A stretch of DNA of 64,000 bases. It comes from Dirofilaria immitis. Its lineage: Eukaryota; Nematoda; Chromadorea; Rhabditida; Onchocercidae. The notes below the pieces were generated by a model, which made no database searches, was not told the DNA's origin, and was given only the letters and a program-made list of their open reading frames with translations. Of the stretch, positions 51,830-64,000 are shown piece after piece. The stretch spans positions 1,364,001 through 1,428,000 of the forward strand of contig JAKNDB010000103.1 of NCBI GenBank assembly GCA_024305405.1. The letters run 5' to 3'. The stretch's first letter is position 1; each line of letters starts with the position of its first letter. The translations under genes and the position numbers were made by a program.

Positions 51830-52025
51830 GTAATAATAGTAATAATAATAGCAACAGTATTAAAGAATAATAATAATAATTATAATAATAATAATAATAA
51901 TAATATAATAATTATAATAATAATTATAATTATTATTATTATTATATTATTGTTATTATTATTATTAATATTATTATTAATAATAATTATTATTAATAAT
52001 AATAATTATTATTATTATTATAATA
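51650..52025. repeat. Compound trinucleotide microsatellite (AAT/ATT, CAA)
   Basis: AAT-type units, a perfect CAA run at about 51798-51829, more AAT units, then the complementary ATT units, so that the last ~170 bases are largely palindromic. The ORFs through it (poly-Thr, poly-Asn, poly-Ile) are artefacts of the repeat. Confidence 0.95.
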
Positions 52026-55000
52026 CTCATTGACTTTTCTGTTTTTAAATAAGCTGGTGAAATTGATAGATAGCACTTATTTTTTAAAAGACATTTTTCA
52101 TTTTTCTTCTGTAAGAAAATATCTTCTTGTTGTCATTTCTTACCAATCGTAGCAAACAATACAGCAGTTTGTTATAAAATTCGAATTTTTCAATTACACA
52201 CTACTTTCGATTATTATATTTCTTAGTAATATTCAGTGCACATATTCGAATTATTTTAATAAATAAATTTTTCATTCCAATTCTCAAATTTTTCCCATTT
52301 ATTTTAATATTTCATAAAATGACAAGAAAATATCCATATTCTTCAATTATTATAATTTAATTTAATTTAATTCGGTTTTATGTGTATACAGTTTTGAACA
52401 AATTTTAAATATTTTAGATATATTCATAAATTTATGTTTTAATATTCCCAAATTATCAACAATAGTTTACTTGCAGTAATAAATAGCATTATATGATAAT
52501 AATAAATAATAATATATCGAAATATGAAATGAAGTTTTTAGTTAAATAGAGATGAATATGTACGTGAATAACGTGAATAACTAAGAACTGGTTAGTTATT
52601 TTATTATTATACGGCTATTTATTATGGTATATCATTTATCATGATATTTCTAGAAAAAAAATTGAAATAATCCAGTAATGATTCTAAATTTATGCATGAC
52701 GTATCCACAAAAATATTCAAATGCTCGGCAACAATAATAAAAGTTGAAATAATTTTTAAAATTTCTACAATATCTTAGATTTGATGTTACACTCACCGAT
52801 AAAATTATCATTATTACTTCAATGTAAAATTTGAATTGAATTTGCGAAATAATTTTTGGATATGAAAAAACGAATGATTTACTAATTTTTTTCAATTCGA
52901 AATATATATCAGAATAATGTTGAAACATATTAGACTCGGTAATTAATTTGATAACATTAAGTGATTAGGTGACTAATTTGAAGTTTAACAATTAATTGAA
53001 TTAATTAATTGAATTATTAATTTTAATCTTATTTTAATCGACGAAAAAGTTTACAAATTAAAAGAAGGATTGTATTGTCTTCAGTAGAAGAGCATTGTAG
53101 CAGACAGAAAAGCATTTCTGAAAAAAAGATAAAAAATCAAAAGTAATCTCGAATACTTTAGCAAACTCTCAACGTATAGCAGCAATTCATGAATAATAGA
53201 ATGCCATTAAGAAATGTTTTTATAAAAATAAAAAATAAATAAATTTTGAAAGAGATTTTTTCCCTTTTTATTTGAATACTATAATGCTGATGCTTGAATT
53301 TATTTTGATTCGCATTTTAATACTTTACAATTTCGTATTAAATGATTGATTGATTATATTCATTTAACATATTTGATAAAGTTAAATAGTTCGAGAAAAA
53401 AAAGACGGAAATTAGGAATGAGATAATTTCGCATTCATCATTATCATTAAATAATGTTAACAATGAGAAACAACAGTTTTTTTCTTCATTTTCTTTTTAT
53501 ATAATCTATCGCTAAACAAAAAAAAACTGCAAAATGTCGAGAATAGAAAAAAGGAAAATTTAAAGAGTTGTAAAAAGAAAAGCAAAAAGTGTCGAGTTTC
53601 ACAGATTTTGTTTTTATTAGATTTCAAACGATTTCCTTGGATGATAAAAAGTTGAGATGTTTCTCTCGATCAAAAACAAAAGAAACATGATAAAATAAGG
53701 CAAAATATTATCGCTATCTCACTTTCACACGACACTTCATCTGAAATGAAAGAAAAATGGGAAAATTCTTAACATCAATCTATCTTTACATAATAGTGAT
53801 TATTCAAATCAATACTATTATCGTTATCATTTGTTCATTATACTAATACTTTATGACTTACTCACTATTCACGATAATTATTATTTTATTATTTCTTATT
53901 CTTTCTTTTGCTTTTCACTTTCATTATTTTTGCTATTTTAGTTCCCATAGTTCAGCAATTATTATCATTACTACTATTCGTGTAACATTGCTATTGAGAA
54001 TGTAAACTTTTTTTAATGCTATTTTTTGTATTATATATGCATTTAATTCAGTTTAAAACTATTAGTAATCTTATCCACTATTTATCATTAATTATTCGTA
54101 TTATTATATGCATTCAGATTTAAGACAAAAATAACAATCATGATGTCCAAATAATTATCATACCATAGATAGATGTGCAGTATTAATTCTTGTTAACATA
54201 TAATCAAATGACTAATAATCCCACTGCAAAAATTATTAATATTGTTAGCAACATACCATCAAAAAAGTATCAAATACTGAAACATCACTTTTAAACATGA
54301 TTTAGAGAGATGCATGATCGACTGCTTTATCCACTCTTTCCAATATATCTAATTTCGATCAAATTCTAACAAAAATGAATTCCTCAAGCAAAGGATTTGA
54401 AAAAAAGGAACCGATAATACTTTTTCGTATTCCAATAGCGGCTTGTCCATTTCTTCTTCGAATGTAAATATAAATTCTTTGTATCAATATTAATTATTAG
54501 TGTTTTGTCAATTATGATGTCCATTTAAAAATACATGACTGTTCAATAAATCTTCACTGCAATTCAAAATTTCAAATATCATCGCATTGCTATCTCCTTT
54601 TCCTTCTAAATACTGATTACATGAATGTTCGCATCTGAACTTTTATTTCAAATTAGTAGCTGTTTACATTTTCAAAAATCGATTAACAATACGAATAATA
54701 AATTTATGAATACATAATTTGACAGAATTCTTAGGGATTATAAAAAAATTTATTCTAAAAATGCTTATCACAGAATGCTACAGTATATTTGCAACAGACA
54801 ATTCAACAAATAAATAAATATGATTTATAAAGTCCATTATCAATTATAAAAACGTAATGAAAAACTTTCCAATGGTTTACAAGACCTGAACAACACTTAT
54901 ATCCAAATTATTTTACTAAATCTATTGCTCTTCTCATCATCAAGAGAAGGGATCGAGGAGCCAAAAGAATGCTTTTTTCTTTCACTCCTTTCAAATATTT

Positions 55001-55080
55001 CTCATCACTTGCGACGATAAACCAATAATGCGAAGATGACATCATCACGAGATTTATAAAAAAAAAGAATCAGGAAATTC
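52026..55080. other. AT-rich intergenic region downstream of alpha-COP
   Basis: Nothing supportable. A 92-codon minus-strand ORF at 52650-52928 lacks coding character. The part nearest 55081 presumably holds the alpha-COP 3' UTR. Confidence 0.4.
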
Positions 55081-58000
55081 TTATCGCCCACTTTGAATAG
55101 TACTAATCTTCAAACCAATTGCATCACGACCTATTTCAGCTACTTGACAAACATCACATATTTCACCGGTAACATCCGGTGAATATGACGCACCACAAAA
55201 TGGACATTTTACCTGAAAGAACATTCAAAAACTGAAAGCCAGTAATACTCACTCTTTACACTAGCGAAACCACAAGTGCCAAGAATTCAATATAAACCAC
55301 TTCTAGTTGACAGTACTACTTAATACCAAATGCGAAAAATGCATTAACTTCCAGAAACACTTATTAAGCAAATATCAGTACAATATGTTTTATTGTTTGA
55401 CAGATATGTATTAAAAAAACCTAAAATTCTGTGAAGTTATCATTTTCTCATTCCAAAAAAAAAAAAGATTGAGGAACTAACCTGAGGCTTTCCACGGTAC
55501 AAAGGCTTGAATTTTCTCGAACAAATAACAAATGGATTGTGTTCATCGTATTCTAGCTGCAATCATAAATTTAATTAATATATTACTGTTTGGAAAAGTC
55601 CCATTGTGTTCGCAAATTATAATTATCTTTATTCAATACTTATTTAATTTGAAAAAAGAAGCGTCCAAAAAGTTGCCTTAACCCATTTCTTATGCATATA
55701 TATCAAGTAATTTTGGCGTTAGATTTTATTATAGAAAGGTCACCCATAATAGAATAGGAAACACAAAGAAGTAAACATGCATCAAGAAAAATAAGTATGA
55801 TCCCAATGATATGATATCAATAATGCTAATTTGATAGCTCTTTCTACGAAATTACTTCAATTGTGAAAACAAAATTCATCCTGAATCAAAAAAAACCTCA
55901 TGCGTATCATTCGGTTCTTTTTCAACAACTGTTAATACCTTTCGTATTTGTGCAGCAACATCTGCTTTTGGGCCTACAAACAAGTTTTAAATCCCTTTAA
56001 ACATAATGAAAAAAATAGTCCAAGCAAGCAAAAGACTTTCATTTCTTTGCCAAAACTTCAACCTTACCTAATTCCAACAAACGTTTACAAAATGATGCAC
56101 AGGTTTTCATTTGCTTCAATTTGAAAAATAAATTCACCGCTGTTCGAAGTGTTAATATTTGATGAATCTGAATGAAAATTACATTTTATAAAATTAAGGA
56201 AAATTGGATTTGAAAATATCGAAAAATTGTGTTTGCACATTTAACAAGCGCTATAATATAACACAATAACTGATTGTTTAATTGAATGTTTAATTGAATA
56301 CTTTCATTTGTCATTAAGGATACAGAAAGACTTCCCAATAATCTGAAGAACTCTATCTCGAATAAAACTTTCGTGAGAGAGAACTTCGAGAGAGAACGTC
56401 TCTCACATCCACTTACCTAACTCAAGTTTTGTTCATTCTCAACATTATTTAATAATCTGATTCAAGAATACAATTTCTATATGAGCATTATTTCTAAAAA
56501 ACTGTTTAGCCATTACATTAAGCTAATGTTATTTCATCATCAGTTGCATTAATTACCACTACTTAAAAATAGAAAAGAATATACCGGTTGGAGTTGGCAA
56601 TGAGTGAAATAAGCAGCCATTTCAGCATTCCGTTCTGCATTTTCAACTATTTTCGGTAACTCTTTTCGCGCGATTTCCATCAGCAAACCTACCAAATATT
56701 CGCGGCAAATATCAATTAATTGTTGTGCCTCTGCCATCTACAAAATTCCATAAACGTGAAAATAAAAATCTTCATAAACATTCTATGCTCAAATTTCAAA
56801 TGTTGAAAATTATATTTGAACTGCTACAAAAAATGCAAATGAAATTACATAAATATGGAGAAAAAAATGCAACTAACTTCTTGTTTCGAATCCACAACCA
56901 GTAACGGAACAGATAGCAATAGCTGGCGTAATTTTTCAACAGCTTCACTGAATTTACCACCAGTTGTCAGCTGATAACAAGTTTGCAGACGCGTAGCCAA
57001 ATCACCAAGATTTAAGCTAACAGCCGGTAATCCACTTCGACCGCCACCATCTTGCCAGTTACGCAACCGATAGACGAAATTCGGACCAGCATTTGGTAGA
57101 CCTTCATAAACAGCACGTGATCTGGAATATATTCTTAATTACATGTTATTTCTGAATTCAACATTACAGAAACTTTTTCCATGAAACCATAAAAAGAATT
57201 TTGAATGTACTGTTCACCCACCTTGCAAAAGCTGTTAAGAAAAGTTGTTTGAATGGTTCAATGCGAATAATACCGAGCTGATCACGCAATAAACGTGCAG
57301 CGCTATCAAAAGCACCAGATGCGACATGGTCTGCAACCAGCCTAAAATGTGTCTAACAAGTGAATATTACTTTAGTGAGTATTGATTAATAATTAAAATA
57401 AAAAAATATTATACGATCATTGGAAAGCGTATTATTAGAAAGCCAAAGTTACCGTCGGATAAAGGTTTCATTGAAGAACCACGAAATATTGTAGTGAGAG
57501 TATCTTCAGAACTATGTGAATGGCAAATATTACTGGAACGTTTAACCTCTTCCATTGTCTCTTGCCACTCGATATACTATTTTAGCACATTTCAAGAAAA
57601 TTTGGAATTCAGGAATTTTAAGAAAAAACTCGATTTGTCGTTATTACCTGGAATTGTTAGGCCAATAGACTGATGGTGGCTGCCCACGTGATGGTATCGT
57701 ATAAAAACTGTCACCATCATCTCCAGATTTAGCTTCGACATCTGCTGGGAGAGCTAAATCATCATCTACCTGGAATTGTAGTAATTTAGAACAGTGACGC
57801 AAATATTACCAAAACTAAAAACGCGACTACAACGCACCGCAAAGCCTCATGTTGTTCTCTTATTTCGGATTACTTATTCCGACTACTATATCAATCAAAT
57901 AATTACAATGTCGGTCCTATTGTTTTGGATGAAATAATAACTATTATCTTAAAATTATGTGAATTTCGCGAGAGATTTCGTTTCTAAAAGCATAAATTTT

Positions 58001-61000
58001 TTTGAAACTTGTACTTAATAACTGCCTCTTCCCAACTTAATTTGAATCATATGAAAATAAAAAATTACTACTTACATCCCAGCCGCCTTCCTTATCTTCT
58101 TTCTCACTTAGAGCGCTCTGCATTTCATCCTCATCGACATCTGGATTACCCTCATCGTCTAACATCAAATCATCACCACCCCAAGCATCACCAGCCTAAA
58201 AAGTTAATTAACATTGAAATGCTGAAAACTTTTCTTTTTGAACAAAATGTTGCAATTATTGCAAACCCAATAATTAACCTAATGCTCATGTTATAGATCT
58301 TCAAATCATCAATTTTCCAAACACAATTACAAATTTTGCAAAAACCTATTTCAAAAGATCACCGTCTAGTACAACTAAAAATCAGATCAAATCAAAATTT
58401 TATTGATATTTCTTATAACCTCAACATCATCATTATGTGCAAATGTAGCAGCTGCTCGAGATGTTTTATCACCAACATTTGCCATATTTCCTGTGGTAAG
58501 ATGTGCATCGAACAAACCACGTGACATCGTTAGTAATGGCCAGTTATTCACCATCTCGAAATAGAATTAATGTTATATAAAGTGCATGAAATTAAAAATC
58601 GAAATATTAGGCAAAAAGGTAATATAGAAATCAAAAACAAACTAAATTAAACATGAAATATAACAAAATTCTGAAAAAGAAATATATAAGAGTTAAAAAA
58701 CAAGAAACTGCATAAAAACCTGTCTGATCGGTGGTGGAGGAATTAATAAGCGAGCATTTGGGTCAACTGGTGGCAAATTTTGTCCTCTCGCTAACAATTC
58801 CTCTTTCAGTTGCTTAGCTTCTTCGTCAAATCCATGTGTTGCAGCGGTCAGATATGCCAAGGAAATCTGACCAACATCTTTTAAAACTAAAACGAATCTT
58901 CAGAATTCAGATAAAAATAACGAAAGAACATTTCCTTTATTAAAAATTCATAAATATTCCGCGCAATTTTTTCTACTGGAAAAATTAAAGAATCATACTT
59001 TTAATACGTTCGCCAATATCACCGAGAAGAAGGGCAGTCTGATAATGTCCATTTACATCCTAAAAATATTCTCATTTTATGAATTGTATATTCGAGAAAA
59101 AATCAGCATGCAAATAAACTTAATATACTAATTCGATCAGATTCTGCAATTCCTATTTGAAATCTACGCAAAACATTTGTTTATTACAGTTAGGCTGACC
59201 TTGATCACACGTGACAAGGAGATAAAATTACAATGATATCAAACAAAAATATAATTGAACTTCAAAATTTTTTTAGAATTTTAAAATTTTAAATGTTTAA
59301 GTGACAAAAGATGAAAATTCTAATTCCTGCTGTTTTATAAAGAAAGAAAAAAGTCTATGTATTATCGATTTATTTTCTCATCGTTCTGCTTTTGAAATGA
59401 TTCGTACTTTACGAATTTCTGCAATTTTCATCATTTTTGCAGTTTCTCCGTATTTCCAGTGATCAAGTACAAAAACGAAAGTTTTCGAAATCTTTCGTAC
59501 GTTGATATGCCATTTCGACAATCTATAAAAATTATGAATGATAATATGAATGATATGCCATTTCGACAATCTAGAAAAATTATGAATGATAATCTTTCGT
59601 ACGTTGATATGCCATTTCGACAATCTATAAAAATTATGAACCGATTTCCGTAAATTTTGAAATTCCCAGTGTAATATTATAATATCCAATAATTTTGATT
59701 TGATTTATCCTTGTGTTAAAAATCACAAAAAGTACGCTTTTTTTTCCCCTGTAAAGTTTTATTTTTATCTGTTCTTACTTTAAATCAACCAAAATTTTTG
59801 AAATCAAAAAGATGAATTTATCTAACCAAAGTTCTTAATTACCTGATGATTGCCCTGCATCAACGCAGCTTCACCAAGAGCCTGCCAAACTGCCTTATCA
59901 TCCAGCACTTTTGCTGATTCAAGTGCAACCTAAATTATAGAAGCGTTAGCAATTATTCCAATAGTGCTTTATTTCCATCTTTTTTAATTTTATCTCCTCA
60001 ATCTCCTCTATTTAAAAATCACTTTAATTTCTTTGTATTTTTCCTTTTTCCTGTATATTTCTTGAAGAATTTCACTGAAAACCAGTAATTCCAAAACTTC
60101 ACCTCGAGGTTACCACATTCAAGCGCTAAGCCAAATCGGGTTTTTCATCCTTCACGAAATGTAGGGCAACTTCTGGATAACCTTTCTTCTGCAAGTATGC
60201 AATGATTGATTGACCAACTAAATTTGCTGAACGCACCATATTTAATACCTGAAATAAATGATTCAATTTTCGACTGGTCTAAATATACTATGTGATTAAA
60301 AAATTCTCTTTCGAAAAAAATATATTTTTAAATTTTCGAATTCGAAAATTTTCTTCATTCTTGTTCATCTTCAACAAGTTTGAGATTTAACTGAATTCCA
60401 GTAACCTCATCATAACGACGATTTATCAGTGCTAATTTGAAGCGGTACTCTGTTGGATCAATAGGTACTTCAACTGGAGCTGCTTCACTGAAAATGTCAA
60501 ATTACTAAAATCTTCTGATAATTATCTGTAGTACTACCTGCCTTTCTTTTTCATTTTTTCTGTCATATCTTTAATGAATTTTAAAAATTAAACATTATTC
60601 TAAAACTAATTTAGTTTTTTTCATCAGATGATTTTTTCTCCGGTCAAAATCTACTTCTCCAACAAAAGTACCCATCGAAAAAAAAATTTCGAATCATAAG
60701 TAGTTTATCTTTTTTCCAAAATTTTCGATTAAAAAAGTACCGGTTCAAACAATACAAGTTTTCACCACGGACAGCAAGCACATATACCGGTACATCCAAT
60801 GTTCTAATTATGCCATGATCACCTACTGTTAACGCATATTTGATATGATTGCTGGTAGTATAGAGAAAAACACCTTCATCTTCCCAAGCACCACTTTTTA
60901 AACGTGTTGACTCTTGCACAGTGCATAAAATCTGAAAGTAATAGTTTAATAGATTAAGCAATAATTTATTAATCTGAACAACTAGTTATGCTGGAAAATG

Positions 61001-63900
61001 ACTTTATAAGCTTAAAATATTTCTTGGGATGGCACTAAATTTTCAAAAATCCCCACAGATTTAGAAATAACTTGATATTAAAAAAAAAAAGCCAGTGATT
61101 ACTTGTAATTTGCGTGATACCAAAGTTAAAGTGTGTTTACTAAGTAACGCTGCATATTCCAAATTCTTCGACCAAATCACATATTTCACCTATAATTTAA
61201 AAACAAAAATATATGTAACTAGTGCAAATCTGCATTTCTCATTCAACAAATAAAATAATAACTTAATCAGATGGTAAAGCAATGATTATAAGTAAATTAA
61301 AAACATCGAAATTTGTGAATAAATTAAAATTCAAATAAAATTTGAATAGTTCAAATTTAAACTTAGCTAATGATTTGTTACTGAAATAGAGCTGCAAAGA
61401 TTTGTTTATACAAATTTGAATATTTCTTTCTTGAGATGTATTTTAGTGACTCCAGTCGCATCTCGAGAACCAAATTTTAACTAACTTTAGGAACTTTTGT
61501 TGAAGCGAGTGTACGCTTTTGCTGGATATCAAAGAGCTGAATACCTTCATTATTCTTCAAAAGCAAAAGTCCAGTTCCAGCATAAAAATATCATCAAATG
61601 GGACGCTTTGTTCAATCTTCCGATTTTCACGATTTGATAAATCTCGGATCGTAATCTCAAATGATATATTTGACTCAAAAAATAATAAATCTGAGAAGAA
61701 ATAATTTTTAATTCTAACATTATTTTGGTATTTAAAAATATCTACTGCTTGCTTGGCCAAACCTGCTGATTTTTGTCCAAGACAGCAAAACGATTGCGTG
61801 CCACCCAAACAGCAGCCACACCCGGAGAACGTTTCCCTTCCGAAACTTCACCACTGCCATTAGTTGCATCTTTCGATACCTGCAATCAGAATTTCTAGCT
61901 TATTTGATTATTTTCAAGTTTGCATATAAAGCAAACAATAAGTCGATAATTAACAATAATGATGTAGAATTATTGTTATTATCTAATGGCAGCAAGTAAA
62001 TATGAGAAATAATAATAATCACGAAGATTTAAATGAAAAAATTAGCAATTACATAAAACAGTAATACGTGAAATAAGGCTGATATAATATTTACCTTATA
62101 CATATCATATGTACAATATTCAAGCATAGACGAACGTGTAATCAAAAGAAATGAATTTTCAGCCGGATTATAATGCAATGAATAATACGGCTGCATAAGC
62201 TTGCTGCTACGAAGCTGCACTATTGCTACATCTTTGCTGAAGATTTCTCAATATGAATCTTTATGCAATCTCTTTTTTAGATTTCGCAAATTTGGAATTT
62301 TAATTTCAAAGAATATCGAAATATTCTTCCTATATACCTTTTTTTATTTTATATTTGTTTAGAATACTGCAAAACATATATGATTTTAAGTATAATACGG
62401 AAGACATATCAAATCTAAGAGATTTTTTTCTTTTGAAAACCAACTTATTAGTTAAGTCCAAACGTCTCAGTTGACGATCCTTTACATAAAATACCAAATT
62501 TTCATGTATACAATAAGCTGGGCGTTCACGTTCAATTTTGAACACTATCATTCCACTATCATGACCTGCTGCGAACATATTCAGTGTTGGATGAACAGCC
62601 AAAACCCAAAAACGATCGTTGTCATGTCTGCAAATTATATGAGCAGAAATCAATTTAAGTTGTACTCTTTTCCTAAAGTGATTTCGTTCTAGAATTGGAT
62701 TCTGAATTGCAGCAATCACTGCTTACAACAAATATTCTTGACTTTCTGTTAAAAAAAAGGAAAGAAAATACTGTGCAAACTGCAATAAATTCCATTTTTT
62801 TACCTAAACGTATGCAAGCATGTACGTTTTTGCATATCCCAAATACGAATACTTTTGTCTTCAGAATTACTCAATATCAATTCCGCCTTTGCATGAAACA
62901 ATACCGATGATACGTTATTATAATGCCCGCGACACGAATCCACCTGCAAAGCATGGATGTAAAATTCAAATTTCTCCAATATCTGGTAATCTTTACAATC
63001 CTGAAATATAAATGGGCTCAAGTTTTAATATAAGTGAATAAGCTAACCTCCCAAGCTTTACTTTCATTGTAGCGCCATAATTTTACTTGCCGATCGTCTG
63101 CACCAGAAACCAAAAGCGGTATTGTTGGATGGAAAGAAACCCAATTTACTCCTAAATTTTCTTTTCTTTTAATTCGAAAATGTAAACTTGACAAAAGCAG
63201 ACATTTATTTTTATCTTTTCATCAAATGTTTAATGACGAAAGAAATTCTTAAATAATAAGTGATGTTGAAATTACAAGAAGTCATTCAAATACCTCTATC
63301 ATGCCCTTCTAGAACATGTTTGACAACAACATCAGGTTGTCCAAACAAATCGCTGCCAGCTACGCTGTTCATCGAACGTACACGGGATATATCACTGCCA
63401 GTCCCTGGTGAAACATTCTTCTTTCGAAGTCCAGATATATCCCAAATTCGAACGGTTTGATCCAGCGAAGCCGATGCCACTAGATCTTCGGTTGGATGAA
63501 ATTGTGCACACATCACATAATGGTTATGACCTAGTAAAGTTGAATTTCAATATAAAGGTATAATGTTATCGACATAATAAGAACAGAAAACTGCTCATAT
63601 GATAAAAATTATCAATACGTACTCAATTTAGTAATCAGTTTTTTCTGTCCTTATCATTCCAAACACAATTTTTTAGTTTAACTGATCTTTCTGTTCTAAC
63701 ACTGTCATCGGAATGCTAATATAAACATTACCAGTCAAAATGGCAATACTGTGGCGACTCTGCCAATTCCAAATTCGTACCGTTTGATCATCCGATGCAC
63801 TAATAATCCATGGATAATTACTATGAAAGAACGTGGTACGGATGTAATCAAGATGGCCGAGTAAAGTGAATATGCAGCGACGTTGCTTATAATTCCATAC
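55081..63900 (-). CDS. copa: Coatomer subunit alpha (alpha-COP), all but the N-terminus
   Basis: Scaffold subunit of the COPI coat, for Golgi-to-ER and intra-Golgi vesicles. 26 minus-strand exons: 63732-63900, 63294-63530, 63048-63151, 62804-62943, 62445-62627, 62095-62236, 61763-61879, 61486-61655, 61103-61189, 60741-60931, 60406-60487, 60103-60248, 59843-59929, 59408-59522, 58999-59059, 58720-58886, 58420-58554, 58076-58195, 57648-57769, 57222-57341, 56878-57121, 56585-56737, 56068-56167, 55897-55973, 55482-55556, 55081-55212. WD40 blades come first ([53 protein letters not shown]), then the helical solenoid ([20 protein letters not shown]) and the C-terminal domain ([48 protein letters not shown]). 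About 1159 residues are visible; roughly the first 85 lie past the right edge. Four single-base gaps (61584-61588, 60141-60145, 59482-59485, 59434-59438) break the frame; allowing for them the exons total 1160 codons exactly. Identification is secure by family knowledge. Confidence 0.97.
57453..57576 (-). other. Exon-like segment inside an alpha-COP intron
   Basis: Between exons 57648-57769 and 57222-57341, bounded by an AG acceptor and a GTAACT donor. It reads [20 protein letters not shown], then [20 protein letters not shown]. The length (124) and phase do not fit a cassette exon as given, and alpha-COP orthologues need no residues here. It may be an alternative exon with a base missing, or a relic. 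Confidence 0.25.
59514..59640 (-). repeat. copa: Three tandem copies of an intron 3' end plus exon start in alpha-COP
   Basis: Each unit contains, on the minus strand, CATAATTTTT-A/C-TAG followed by ATTGTCGAAATGGCATATCA. Candidate acceptors give exon starts at 59624, 59570 and 59522. Only the last continues into the conserved exon. Unit spacing is 54 and 48 bases. Confidence 0.88.
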
Positions 63901-64000
63901 CTAAAATTTAATTATTAAATAAATTGATAAAAAAATAATCCGTATAAATAAATAAGAATAATATAATTATAAATAATGATAATGTTTTGATGACAATCTT

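Noticed and set aside
1..64000. tRNA genes, CRISPR arrays, bacterial (endosymbiont-derived) insertions, reverse transcriptase or transposase
   Set aside because: Looked for characteristic stretches on both strands by eye and saw none. A tRNA or repeat-library scan would be needed to exclude them fully.

Overview
This window is AT-rich nuclear DNA from a nematode, most likely a filarial worm (clade III, inferred). The genes are split by many introns with short exons and GT/AG borders. Several genes have an AG trans-splice-type acceptor a few bases before the ATG. The one universally conserved protein, alpha-COP, reads as an animal orthologue. Nothing bacterial, viral or plasmid-like was seen, and there are no tRNA, rRNA, operon or CRISPR signals.

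Layout. (1) 1-4807, plus strand: the 3' part of a divergent Na+/K+-type P-type ATPase gene. (2) 5.2-5.5 kb: a short coding-like ORF. (3) 5856-13642: a ~0.96-kb near-identical inverted repeat pair enclosing 5.9 kb that holds a minus-strand gene for a secreted Gly/Pro/Tyr-rich protein. (4) ~15.0-15.4 kb, minus: the C-terminal half of a multi-pass membrane protein. (5) 15.5-22 kb: mostly non-coding, with three unresolved coding-like islands. (6) 22.4-30.6 kb: a diverged tandem segmental duplication, each copy carrying a gene for a secreted Tyr/Gly-rich protein. The second copy has one frame break. (7) 30.9-35.1 kb: small candidate secreted-peptide genes. (8) 35.4-40.7 kb: a large inverted duplication with two divergent copies of a four-exon secreted Cys-rich gene, and a third paralogue at 44.3-46.1 kb. 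(9) 46.1-55.1 kb: gene-poor DNA with microsatellites. (10) 55081 to beyond the right edge, minus: 26 exons of the coatomer alpha subunit (alpha-COP), lacking only the first part.

The genes do not form a pathway. Two are housekeeping or transport membrane-system genes (alpha-COP, ATPase). The middle of the window is a nematode-specific accessory region of small secreted proteins growing by tandem and inverted duplication.

Quality note. Conserved exons repeatedly lack single bases, usually in A/T runs, including four in essential alpha-COP. This pattern fits systematic homopolymer undercalling in the assembly rather than gene death, so frame breaks here should be read cautiously. Exon borders were assigned by eye from splice signals, phase and protein similarity.
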